A DNA stretch of 64,000 nt from assembly GCA_016125555.1 (NCBI GenBank), contig WGLN01000010.1, positions 62,001-126,000 of the forward strand, given 5' to 3'. Source of the stretch: Porphyrobacter sp. (GTDB taxonomy: Bacteria > Pseudomonadota > Alphaproteobacteria > Sphingomonadales > Sphingomonadaceae). Below, piece by piece: positions 48,138 to 56,206 of the stretch (position 1 is its first letter; every line of letters starts with the position of its first letter). Both the position numbers and the translations under genes were made by a program. The notes beneath the pieces are model-generated. The model worked only from the letters and a program-made list of their open reading frames with translations. It did no database searches and had not been told where the DNA came from.

Positions 48138-49454
48138 TCAGGCCGGGGTGACCCTCAGCGGCAGGGTCTTCAAGCCGCCCACGAAGGTGCTGCTCGCGCG
48201 CTTCGCCTCGCCCGCCGGTTCGACCGCCGCCACCCGGTCGAGCAGCGCCTCGAACAGAATGCGCATCTCCAGCCGGGCAAGGTGCAGCCCCAGGCACTGG
48301 TGCGCCCCCGCGCCGAAAGCGAGGTGCCGGTTGGGCGAGCGGGCGGCGTCGAAGCGGCGCGGGTCGGGGAATTGCGCGGGGTCGTGGTTGGCGGCGACAT
48401 AGTTGATCATCAGCCAGTCGCCCTTCTTCACCTGCTGTCCGCCCAGCTCGACGTCCGCTGCGGCGGTGCGCATGAAGTGCTGCACCGGACTGGTCCAGCG
48501 GATCGCCTCCTCGACGATGCCGGGGAGCAGCGACCGGTCGGCGCGCACGCGGGCATATTGCTCGGGATCGAGGCTCAGCGCCTGCATCGCGCCCGCGGTG
48601 CTCGCGCTGGTGGTGTCATGGCCCGCGGTGGCGACGATGATGTAATAGCCCGCCATGTCGCGCGGCGGCAGTGGCTGGCCGTCGACGAGCGCATTGGCGA
48701 TCACGCTGGCGACATCCTCGGTGGGGTTGCGGCGGCGGTCCTCTGCGATCTGCGCGAAATAATCCTCGAAGGTCTTCACCGCGCCTGCGACGATCTGCAC
48801 CACCTGTTCGGGCGTCATCTGGTCCATGCCGCTGCCCGACAGGTCCTTGTCCTGCCCGCCGAACAATTGCTGGGTGAGCATCTGCATCCGCGGCTCGTCC
48901 TCGGGCGGCACGCCGAGGATCTGCATGACGACGCGCAAGGGGTAGGGGCCGGAGACCTCCTTGACGAAGTCCACTTCCGGGCCCTGCGCGATCATCCGGT
49001 CGACCGTCCGCGCCGCCAGCGCGCGCAGCTCGCCTTCGAGCCGCGCGAGGTTCCTCGGCATGAACCATTCCTGCGTCAGCTTGCGGTACTTGGGGTGGAT
49101 CGGCGCGTCGAACACCACCAGCGAATCGACCAGCATGTTCGATCCCGTCGCGGCGCGGCTGAATGCGATCGCCTCATTGAAGCTGAACACCACCGGCCGC
49201 GGGTTGTTGAGGAAGGTCGCGTTGTCCTTCGAGATGCGCATCACGTCGTCGTAGCGGGTGACGAGCCAGAACGGATCGTAGAGCCCCGGCGTGTCGGGCT
49301 GCACCTTCACCACCGGCGTTTCGGCGCGGATGGCATCGAAAGTGTCGAGCAGCCCGTCCCACTCGGCATAGGCGTGCGGGTCGATCACCGCCCGGGCAAG
49401 GTCGCTTGGCAGGACAGCTGCGCCGCTCGCGCCCCCGTTCGGCCCTCCGTTCAT
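48138..49454 (-). CDS. Cytochrome P450
   Basis: The 438-residue soluble P450 has the oxygen-activation motif ATAGHDTTSAST in the I helix, the EEAIRW ExxR motif and heme-ligand Cys387 in FGAGAHQCLGLHLARLE. Bacterial class I P450s of this sort hydroxylate steroids, terpenes or fatty acids using ferredoxin. Its start overlaps the acyl-CoA synthetase stop by four bases, so the two are co-translated. No ferredoxin or ferredoxin reductase gene lies nearby. The extended open frame to 50348 runs through the synthetase gene and is not real. Confidence 0.95.
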   Translation of the reverse strand: MNGGPNGGASGAAVLPSDLARAVIDPHAYAEWDGLLDTFDAIRAETPVVKVQPDTPGLYDPFWLVTRYDDVMRISKDNATFLNNPRPVVFSFNEAIAFSRAATGSNMLVDSLVVFDAPIHPKYRKLTQEWFMPRNLARLEGELRALAARTVDRMIAQGPEVDFVKEVSGPYPLRVVMQILGVPPEDEPRMQMLTQQLFGGQDKDLSGSGMDQMTPEQVVQIVAGAVKTFEDYFAQIAEDRRRNPTEDVASVIANALVDGQPLPPRDMAGYYIIVATAGHDTTSASTAGAMQALSLDPEQYARVRADRSLLPGIVEEAIRWTSPVQHFMRTAAADVELGGQQVKKGDWLMINYVAANHDPAQFPDPRRFDAARSPNRHLAFGAGAHQCLGLHLARLEMRILFEALLDRVAAVEPAGEAKRASSTFVGGLKTLPLRVTPA

Positions 49455-50998
49455 TGGGCCGCTTCCTGCGCCTTCGCGGCGAACTCGTCGCGCAGCTCGC
49501 GCTTGTAGAGCTTGCCATTGGCCTCGCGCGGGAGATCGGGGCGGAAATCGAACAGCTTGGGCATCTTGATCTTCGACAGGCTCACGCTGAGGAAATCGCG
49601 CAGCTCCGCCTCCAGCCCCGGCCCGGCGTCGGCCATGTCCCTGGGCTGCACCACCGCCACCACCTTCTCGCCGAGATCCGGGCAGGGCGCACCGATCACC
49701 GCCGCGTCCATCACCTTCGCATGGGTGACCAGCAGGTTCTCGATTTCCTGCGGGTAGATGTTGACCCCGCCGGAGATGATCATGTGGCTCTTGCGGTCGG
49801 TGAGATAGAGGAACCCTTCCGCATCGACGTGCCCGATGTCGCCCAGCGTCATCCAGCCCTTGGGATGCATCGCCTCGCGGGTCTTGTCGGGATCGTTGTG
49901 ATAGGTCGGCAGCAGCGCGTTCTCGAAATAGATGAGCCCGTCCTCGCCCGCGGGGAGTTCCTCGCCGTCCGGCCCGCAGATGTGCAGCGTGCCGTAGATC
50001 GCGCGGCCGACGCTGCCCGGGTGGGTGAGCCATTCGGGGCTGCGAATCATGGTCATGCCGATGCTTTCGCTGCCGGCGTAGTATTCGTTCACGATCGGGC
50101 CCCACCATTCGATCATCTCGCGCTTGATCGGCACCGGGCAGGGCGCAGCGGCGTGGAGTGCGCGCTGGTGGCTGGACAGATCGTAGCGGGTGCGCACCGC
50201 CGGATCGAGCTTGAGGAAGCGCACGAAGTGGGTCGGCACCCACTGGCTGTCGGTGACTTTGTGCGCCTCGATCGCCCTCAGCGCCTCCTCGGGGTCGAAC
50301 TTCTCCATCATCACCACCGTCCCGCCGAGCCGGTGCACCACCGAGCACCAGCCGATCGGCGCGGCGTGGTAGAGCGGGGCGGGGGAGAGATAGACCATCG
50401 ACCCGTCGGTCGGCATGCCGGCGCCCATTACCGCGAGGCCGACCAGCGGAACCGCCGCCTGCGGATCGGGGTCCTCGGGCGGGGCGGGGCGAATGCCCTT
50501 GGGGCGGCCGGTGGTGCCCGAGGAATAGAGCATCACCATCCCGGCGCTCTGATCGGGGATCGGTGCAGGGTCTTGCGCGGCGAGCGCGGCGGCGAAGTCC
50601 TCGGCGCCCTCACCGTCCATCACCAGCACATCGAGCCCCGGGCACTCTGCGCGGACATCGCCGAGCATATCGGCAAAATAGCCGCTCGTGACGAGCAGCT
50701 TCGCCCCGGCGTCGCGGATGATGTAGGCGGCCTCGGGCGCCGTCAGCCGCGAGGAGATCGGCACCAGCATCGTGCCGGCGCGCTGCGAACCCCAGATCAG
50801 GGTGAAATATTCGATGCGGTTCTCCAGCAGCACCGCGAAGGCATCGCCCTTGCCGATCCCGCGCGCGCGCAGCAGGTGGGCGAAGCGGTTCGCCTCCGCG
50901 TCCATTTCGCCATAGGTGATCCGCTTCCCCGAGCCGGTCATGATGACGGCGGGGTGATCGGGGCGGCTCGCGGCGTGCGCGATCGGATGCATCGACAT
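49451..50998 (-). CDS. Acyl-CoA synthetase (AMP-forming)
   Basis: The 515-residue enzyme activates a carboxylic acid with ATP and CoA. The adenylate-forming motifs are MLYSSGTTGRPKG, the PTHFVRF region, EYYAGSES, and GDIGHVDAEGFLYLTDRKSHM followed by ISGGVNIYPQEIE. The C-terminal catalytic lysine is in PREANGKLYKREL. Its pairing with a P450 suggests activation of a bulky acid, perhaps a sterol or terpenoid side chain; this is inference. The start at 50998 (MSMHPIAHAASRP) has GGGAGAGAG upstream. A strong minus-strand terminator for the M23 peptidase gene lies just before it. Confidence 0.93.
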   Translation of the reverse strand: MSMHPIAHAASRPDHPAVIMTGSGKRITYGEMDAEANRFAHLLRARGIGKGDAFAVLLENRIEYFTLIWGSQRAGTMLVPISSRLTAPEAAYIIRDAGAKLLVTSGYFADMLGDVRAECPGLDVLVMDGEGAEDFAAALAAQDPAPIPDQSAGMVMLYSSGTTGRPKGIRPAPPEDPDPQAAVPLVGLAVMGAGMPTDGSMVYLSPAPLYHAAPIGWCSVVHRLGGTVVMMEKFDPEEALRAIEAHKVTDSQWVPTHFVRFLKLDPAVRTRYDLSSHQRALHAAAPCPVPIKREMIEWWGPIVNEYYAGSESIGMTMIRSPEWLTHPGSVGRAIYGTLHICGPDGEELPAGEDGLIYFENALLPTYHNDPDKTREAMHPKGWMTLGDIGHVDAEGFLYLTDRKSHMIISGGVNIYPQEIENLLVTHAKVMDAAVIGAPCPDLGEKVVAVVQPRDMADAGPGLEAELRDFLSVSLSKIKMPKLFDFRPDLPREANGKLYKRELRDEFAAKAQEAAQ

Positions 50999-51139
50999 TT
51001 TACTCTCTCCCTTGCCCCGTCTCGCGTTCAGCGGCGGCGGCTTGGAGAGGAAATTACGCGAGGCGCACGGCCCCGCAAGCGAAAACGGTATGGGATATGC
51101 TACCGATCGGCGGGAGCGGGGCGCCGCGAGGCGGGCAAG

Positions 51140-51167
51140 AAAAAAGGCGGCGGGATAACCCGCCGCC
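51140..51167 (-). terminator. Rho-independent terminator after the M23 peptidase gene
   Basis: GGCGGCGGG (51146-51154) and CCCGCCGCC (51159-51167) form a perfect 9-bp stem with an ATAA loop. On the minus strand the stem is followed by six T residues (bases 51145-51140). It lies 57 bp after the peptidase stop and separates that gene from the acyl-CoA synthetase gene. Confidence 0.92.
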
Positions 51168-51223
51168 ATGTTCGGACACCCTCTCCAATGTCCGGCCCGC
51201 TTACAGCGGGCAATTCCGGTGTG

Positions 51224-51967
51224 TCACTCGCCACCCTGACCGGTCAGTCCTTCGTCGCGGTCATAGGCGAGCTGTGCCTCGCTCTCCACCATATACGGAA
51301 TCGGATTGACTGCAAGCCCGTCGATGCGGACCTCGTAATGGAGGTGCGGACCGGTGGAACGGCCGGTCGAACCGACATAGCCGATCAGGTCGCCCTTCTT
51401 GACGTTGTCGCCAGCGGCCACCGCGAGGCGCGACAGGTGGGCGTAGCGGGTTTCCATGTCGGCGCCATGATCGATGCTGATGAACAGCCCGTAGCTCGAG
51501 AACCAATCGGCGCGGCCGACGATCCCGTCGGCGGTGGCGTAGACCGGCGTGCCCGACGGTGCGGCGAGATCGATCCCGGTGTGCTTGCGGCGGCCGCCGA
51601 GCACCGGGTGGGTGCGCATCCCGTAGCCGCTGGTCAGATGCGAACCTTCGAGCGGCATGCGCGAGGGCACCGAGACGGTCGGCTGGGCGAAGGGCGCCGA
51701 ATAGGCCGCCTTGGCGCCGTTGCCTGCGGTCGGGCTGGTGCGCTCGATCGCGGTCCAGTTGGCGAACAGCGACTTGAAGCGCTGGTCGCCTCCGGCAAGC
51801 GGATCGGCCTGCTTCTCGCGGACCGGCTCGACGATGTCGGCGCTGGCGCTCGCACTGGCGGCGGAATTGGCGGTGTTGGCGAAGGCAGGCGCGGCGCCGG
51901 CGGAAAGGGCAAACGCGGCGCAACACAGCGCAGCGAGCTTCGACATCTGGCGCACGGCAAATTTCAT
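51224..51967 (-). CDS. M23-family peptidoglycan endopeptidase, secreted
   Basis: The 247-residue precursor begins MKFAVRQMSKLAALCCAAFALSAGAAPAFA, a signal peptide. The LytM domain (from about residue 110) has the zinc site RRKHTGIDLAAP (HxxxD) and the catalytic HLHYEV (HxH), inside STGPHLHYEVRI. It should cut peptidoglycan cross-links during growth or division. The linker before it (about residues 35-100) is unstructured. The start at 51967 follows the signal peptide; the longer frame to 52018 adds residues not seen in the family. Confidence 0.94.
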   Translation of the reverse strand: MKFAVRQMSKLAALCCAAFALSAGAAPAFANTANSAASASASADIVEPVREKQADPLAGGDQRFKSLFANWTAIERTSPTAGNGAKAAYSAPFAQPTVSVPSRMPLEGSHLTSGYGMRTHPVLGGRRKHTGIDLAAPSGTPVYATADGIVGRADWFSSYGLFISIDHGADMETRYAHLSRLAVAAGDNVKKGDLIGYVGSTGRSTGPHLHYEVRIDGLAVNPIPYMVESEAQLAYDRDEGLTGQGGE

Positions 51968-52062
51968 GACTGACCCGGTCCCCGATTTCGGCTGGTGCGC
52001 CGTTGGACTGTGAAGCACGTCTGCTGCGCGCCTTGCTGGAGGGTGGTTATCCGGGCGAGTCG

Positions 52063-52854
52063 TTAATGTGCAATCTCTGCATAAAACTGACGCGATAAAC
52101 CGGCTGCAAGACGCGCCGAATCGTTGAACGGTGGCTTAATCGCTCCGCGAAAGTGCCGTTTTACGAGGGTCTGCCAGTAGGAATCGGCTGGCTCATGCGC
52201 CGTTTCGGCACAGCGCAGGAAGTGCTTGGTGCCGAATCCGACATGCGCGATCTCATCGTCAAGAATGCGTGCGAGAATCTTCGCACCATGCGCATCGCCC
52301 GCCGCCGCGACCCGTTCCAGCGTCGCCGGCGTGACGTCGAGCCCGCGTGCCTCGAGCACCATCGGCACCACCGCCAGCCGCGCCGCGACATCGTGGCGGG
52401 TGGCGGCGGCGGCCTCCCACAGTCCGGCATGGGCAGGCAGCGCACCGTAGTGGCTGCCGAGGCTTTCGAGCTTCCGGGCGAGCAGCGCGAAGTGCATCGC
52501 CTCGTCGGCGGCGACGGCGAGGAAGTCGCTCACGAACTCCTCGCCCATCGGCTCCCCGAACCGCCCCGCCATGTCGAGCGCGAGGTCGATCGCCACGAAC
52601 TCGATATGCGCGAGGCTGTGCCACAAGGCGATCCGCGCCCGCTCCGATCCGAACTTGCCGCGCTTGGGCATCCGCGCCGGGGGGAGCAGCTCGGGCGCCT
52701 CGGGCCACGCGGGCCGGTCGGGCATCGCGACATCGAAGCGCCATGCGAGCGCCCCCTTGCGCCATGCGCGCGCCACCGCGCGGGCGGCGAAGCACTTGGC
52801 GCGCGGCTCGGGCGTGAGCAGCGCGGCGCGGATCGCGGCGGCGACGGATTGCAT
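52063..52854 (-). CDS. DUF455-family ferritin-like protein
   Basis: The 263-residue protein has the DUF455 four-helix pattern with di-metal ligands: HSLAHIEFVAIDLALD, AADEAMHFALLARKLE and DDEIAHVGFGTKHF, giving Glu and His ligands spaced as in ferritin-like oxygenases. The family is related to tRNA hydroxylase MiaE, but its reaction is unproven. Its start lies nine bases after the bcp stop on the same strand, so it is the last gene of a glnE-bcp-DUF455 operon. The link to a peroxiredoxin gene hints at oxidative or metal stress. Confidence 0.88.
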   Translation of the reverse strand: MQSVAAAIRAALLTPEPRAKCFAARAVARAWRKGALAWRFDVAMPDRPAWPEAPELLPPARMPKRGKFGSERARIALWHSLAHIEFVAIDLALDMAGRFGEPMGEEFVSDFLAVAADEAMHFALLARKLESLGSHYGALPAHAGLWEAAAATRHDVAARLAVVPMVLEARGLDVTPATLERVAAAGDAHGAKILARILDDEIAHVGFGTKHFLRCAETAHEPADSYWQTLVKRHFRGAIKPPFNDSARLAAGLSRQFYAEIAH

Positions 52855-52862
52855 GGGAAACG

Positions 52863-53336
52863 TCAGAGCGCCTTCGCTGCGGCGAGGACTTCCTCGGCGT
52901 GGCCCTTGACCCTCACCTTGTCCCAGACCTGCGCGATGCGGCCTTCGGCATCGACGAGATAGGTCGAGCGGACCATGCCCATGTAGGTCTTGCCGTACAT
53001 CTGCTTCTCCGCCCACACGCCGAGCGCGTCGGAAAGCCCGCCTTCCTCCGGATCGCTGGCGAGCGGGGCGGTGAGACCGTGCTTGGCGATGAACTTCTGG
53101 TGCTTCTTCGCCGGGTCCTTGCTGACCCCGAGCAGCTTCGTGCCCGCCGCCGCGAACTGGTCCTTGAGCGCGGAGAAATCCTTGTTCTCGGTGGTGCAGC
53201 CGGGGGTGTCGTCCTTGGGGTAGAAGAAGATCACCAGCTTGGAGCCGCGGAAGTCCGACGGCTTCACGCTGCCGCCTTCGGGGGTTTCCATCGCGATGTC
53301 GGGGATGGCGTCACCGACGCCGGGAAAGTCGCTCAT
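52863..53336 (-). CDS. bcp: Peroxiredoxin (thiol peroxidase Bcp)
   Basis: The 157-residue enzyme reduces hydroperoxides. The peroxidatic cysteine lies in the PKDDTPGCTTE motif near residue 47. No second cysteine is present at the usual resolving position (ENKDFSAL follows), so it behaves like a 1-Cys member and would need an external thiol for resolution. The start overlaps the glnE stop as ATGA, so bcp is translationally coupled to glnE. The functional reason for this linkage is unclear. Confidence 0.95.
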   Translation of the reverse strand: MSDFPGVGDAIPDIAMETPEGGSVKPSDFRGSKLVIFFYPKDDTPGCTTENKDFSALKDQFAAAGTKLLGVSKDPAKKHQKFIAKHGLTAPLASDPEEGGLSDALGVWAEKQMYGKTYMGMVRSTYLVDAEGRIAQVWDKVRVKGHAEEVLAAAKAL

Positions 53337-56089
53337 TGGGGTGCCTCCTGTTCGCCTTCGAGAATGTCCGTGCCGAGAATTGGTTTCCAGACCTGCGCGA
53401 CCCTTTGCCGCGCCTCGGCAAAAGCCTGCAAGAGCGCTTCGTAGCTTGCGCAGTCGCAGGCCCGCGCCAGCGCGCGGGCGCCGCCCGGCGGGGGTTCGCG
53501 CCCGTCGGGGGCGAGCAGGCGCCCGGCGACCAGCATCCGGCTCATCAGGTCGTAGGGCTGTGCGAAGTCCGCCGGCAGCAGCCCGGCAGCGGCCAGCCCC
53601 TTCAGCGCCACCGCGAGATCCGGGTCGAGCGCCTCGGGGAAATGCCGCCCGAGCGGCCGTCCGTCCGCCGCCTCGCCCTTCAGTTGCAGGTAGTGGACGA
53701 GGAACTCGCAATCGACCAGCCCGCCGCGCAGCAGCTTGGCATCGAGGGGCCCGCCCGGGTGCTTGTGCCTTGCCATCTCGGCGCGCATGTCGAGCACCGC
53801 CTCGCGCAGCGCGGTGCGATCGCGCGGGGCGTGGAGCACCTGCGCGAGCACGCCCTCGAGCTCGGCGCGCGCCTCGCCCGAACCGAACAGCACCCGCGCG
53901 CGGGCGAGCGCCATGTGCTCCCAGGTCCACGCCGCCTCGCGCTGATACTTGCCGAAAGCCTCGCAGCTCACCGCCAGCGGGCCCTGGTTGCCCTGCGGCC
54001 GCAGCCGCGTGTCGACCTCGTAGAGCGCGCCCTGCGCGGTCGGCACCGACAGCGCGGCGGAAACCCGGCTGGCGAGGCGGTTGTAATAGGTGGTCGCGCC
54101 GAGCGGCCGCGGCCCATCGGATTGCGCGGCGAAATCGCCGGTGAACAGGTAGACGATATCGAGGTCCGAGGCATGGGTCAGCGCCCCGCCGCCGAGCCGC
54201 CCGAGCCCGAGGATCACCAGCTCGCTGCCGGGCACCCGGCCGTGCTTGGCGGCGAACTCCTCGACCGTCGCCTGCGCCGCCAGCCGCAGCGCCGCCTCGG
54301 CGGTGCGCGACAGCGCGGCGGCGATGGCGAGCGGATCGGCAAGCCCTTCGATCAGCTGGATGCCGAGCGTGAAGCGGATCTCGCTGGTGACCACCCGGAT
54401 CGCGTCGAGCAGCGCCTCGTAATCCTCGCGGATCGCAGCGCCGCGCATCCGCTCGGCGATTTCCGGGATGCTGCCGGGAAGGTCAAGCGCGTCGCGATCG
54501 AGCAGCGTGTCGAGCAGTTCGGGCTTGCGCGCCAGCTCGTCCGAGAGGACCGGCGCCAGCGTCAGTGCGGCGACCAGCCGCGCGATGAGGTGCGGGCGCG
54601 CGGCGAGCAGGCGGAAGGTGGTGATCGCCGACGGCACGCTTTCGAGGATGCGCTCCCAGCGCGTGAGCGCGCGCGGCGGATCGTCGCTCTCGGCGATCGC
54701 CTTGAGCAGCGCCGGGGCGAGCCGGTCCCACGCCGCCACCGCCTGCGGCGAGCGGATCGCCGCGTGCCGCCCGTCGCGCCAGGTCTCGATGCGCTCGGCG
54801 AGGCTTTCCGGCTCCTCGAAGCCGAGCGCGTCGAGCTCCTGTGCAAGGTCGCTCGCCTCCACCTTCGGCGCCGGCGCGGGGTCCGGCGTGCCGATCAGCT
54901 CTTCGTAGATGCCCGCGGTGCGCCGCGTCAGCGCGGTCAGCTCCCCGATCAGCGCAGCGCCGTCCGCCAGTCCGTCGAGCCGCGCGACATTGTCCAGCGC
55001 CTCGCCCGCGGGCAGGCTGTGGGTCTGACGGTCATGGACCATCTGCAGCCGGTGTTCGAGCGCGCGCAGCCGGTCGTAGCTCTCGCCCAGCACCGCGGCG
55101 TGATCGGCGCTGATCCGGCCGGCTTTGGCGAGCGCGTCGAGCGCGGCGCGGGTGCCGCGCACCCTCAGCGACAGGTCGCGCCCGCCGTGGATCAGCTGGA
55201 GCGTCTGGGCGTGGAACTCGATCTCGCGGATGCCGCCGCGCCCGCGCTTGAGGTCGAAGCCCGGACCGGGAGCAGCCGGCCCCTCGTGGCTGTCGCGGAT
55301 GCGCTGGGTGAGCGCGCGGATTTCCTCGATCGCGCCGAAATCGAGCTGGCTGCGCCACACGAAGGGGCGGATCTGGGCGAGGAACCGCTCGCCCGCCGCG
55401 ATGTCGCCGGCCGCGGCGCGGGCGCGGGTGAAGGCGGCGCGCTCCCACGCCAGCGCCTGCCCCTGGTAATGCGCCAGCGCGGTGCCGAGCGGCACGGCGA
55501 GTGGACTGATCTCGCTCGCGGGCCTCAGCCTGAGATCGACCCGCAGCGCATAGCCCTCGTCGGTGTTGGCCGAGAGCAGCTGGACCACCCGCCGCGCATA
55601 GCGCTGCGCCGCCTCGCCCGGATCGTCGGAAGTCCGGCGCGGCAGCGTTTCGCGGTCGAACAGGAAGATCGGGTCGATGTCGGAGGAATAGTTGAGCTCG
55701 CCCGCGCCCTGCTTTCCGAGCGCGAGCGCGATGAAGCCCGCGGCGCTGCCCTCTCCGCAGCGCTCGGCAATCGCGGTGCGGATCGCGCGGTCGAGCGCGC
55801 GGTCGGCGAAGCCGGTGAGTTCGGCGACCACCCGTGCCAGCGGGAAGGCCCCGGCAAGGTCGGCGATTGCCACCGCGGTCGCCAGCGCCAGCCGCTCGCG
55901 CCGCAGGGCGAGTTCGGGTTCATCGTGGTAACCCTGTTCGCGCGCCCACAGCAGCGCTTCCTCGACCTCGCCGCGCGCCAGCAGGCGGGCAAGGTCCGGC
56001 TGGCGATCGAGCGCCCGCGCGAGAAAGGGCGCGTGCGCGCGTGCACGGCGCAGCGCGTCGTCCCAATCGGCCTGTGCGTTCTCTCCCAT
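53333..56089 (-). CDS. glnE: Glutamine synthetase adenylyltransferase/deadenylase
   Basis: The 918-residue bifunctional enzyme adds or removes AMP on glutamine synthetase and so controls nitrogen assimilation. Two nucleotidyltransferase domains are visible: the first with ELNYSSDIDPIFLF (Asp137 and Asp139) and the second with LTHASDLDIVYLF near residue 640, each with a following DTRLRPQG or DLRLRPAS segment. Intervening helical domains contain FDLKRGRGGIREIEF and LLRGGLVDCEFLVHYLQLKG. The start at 56089 is the first family-compatible Met; the open frame continues far upstream antisense to other genes. Its length is slightly below the E. coli enzyme. Confidence 0.96.
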   Translation of the reverse strand: MGENAQADWDDALRRARAHAPFLARALDRQPDLARLLARGEVEEALLWAREQGYHDEPELALRRERLALATAVAIADLAGAFPLARVVAELTGFADRALDRAIRTAIAERCGEGSAAGFIALALGKQGAGELNYSSDIDPIFLFDRETLPRRTSDDPGEAAQRYARRVVQLLSANTDEGYALRVDLRLRPASEISPLAVPLGTALAHYQGQALAWERAAFTRARAAAGDIAAGERFLAQIRPFVWRSQLDFGAIEEIRALTQRIRDSHEGPAAPGPGFDLKRGRGGIREIEFHAQTLQLIHGGRDLSLRVRGTRAALDALAKAGRISADHAAVLGESYDRLRALEHRLQMVHDRQTHSLPAGEALDNVARLDGLADGAALIGELTALTRRTAGIYEELIGTPDPAPAPKVEASDLAQELDALGFEEPESLAERIETWRDGRHAAIRSPQAVAAWDRLAPALLKAIAESDDPPRALTRWERILESVPSAITTFRLLAARPHLIARLVAALTLAPVLSDELARKPELLDTLLDRDALDLPGSIPEIAERMRGAAIREDYEALLDAIRVVTSEIRFTLGIQLIEGLADPLAIAAALSRTAEAALRLAAQATVEEFAAKHGRVPGSELVILGLGRLGGGALTHASDLDIVYLFTGDFAAQSDGPRPLGATTYYNRLASRVSAALSVPTAQGALYEVDTRLRPQGNQGPLAVSCEAFGKYQREAAWTWEHMALARARVLFGSGEARAELEGVLAQVLHAPRDRTALREAVLDMRAEMARHKHPGGPLDAKLLRGGLVDCEFLVHYLQLKGEAADGRPLGRHFPEALDPDLAVALKGLAAAGLLPADFAQPYDLMSRMLVAGRLLAPDGREPPPGGARALARACDCASYEALLQAFAEARQRVAQVWKPILGTDILEGEQEAPQ

Positions 56090-56206
56090 CGCCGCCTGTG
56101 TGGCCGCACGCGCTTCCGGCTGCAAGGCCGCGCGCTTGCGCCTTCGGTCCCGCTCTGCAATTGAGGCGCCCGTATCATCGGCAGAAATCGACGAGGGATG
56201 AGGATC

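Noticed and set aside
48138..50348. Apparent fusion of cytochrome P450 to an upstream domain
   Set aside because: The extra part is a shifted frame inside the acyl-CoA synthetase gene; the P450 has its own start at 49454.
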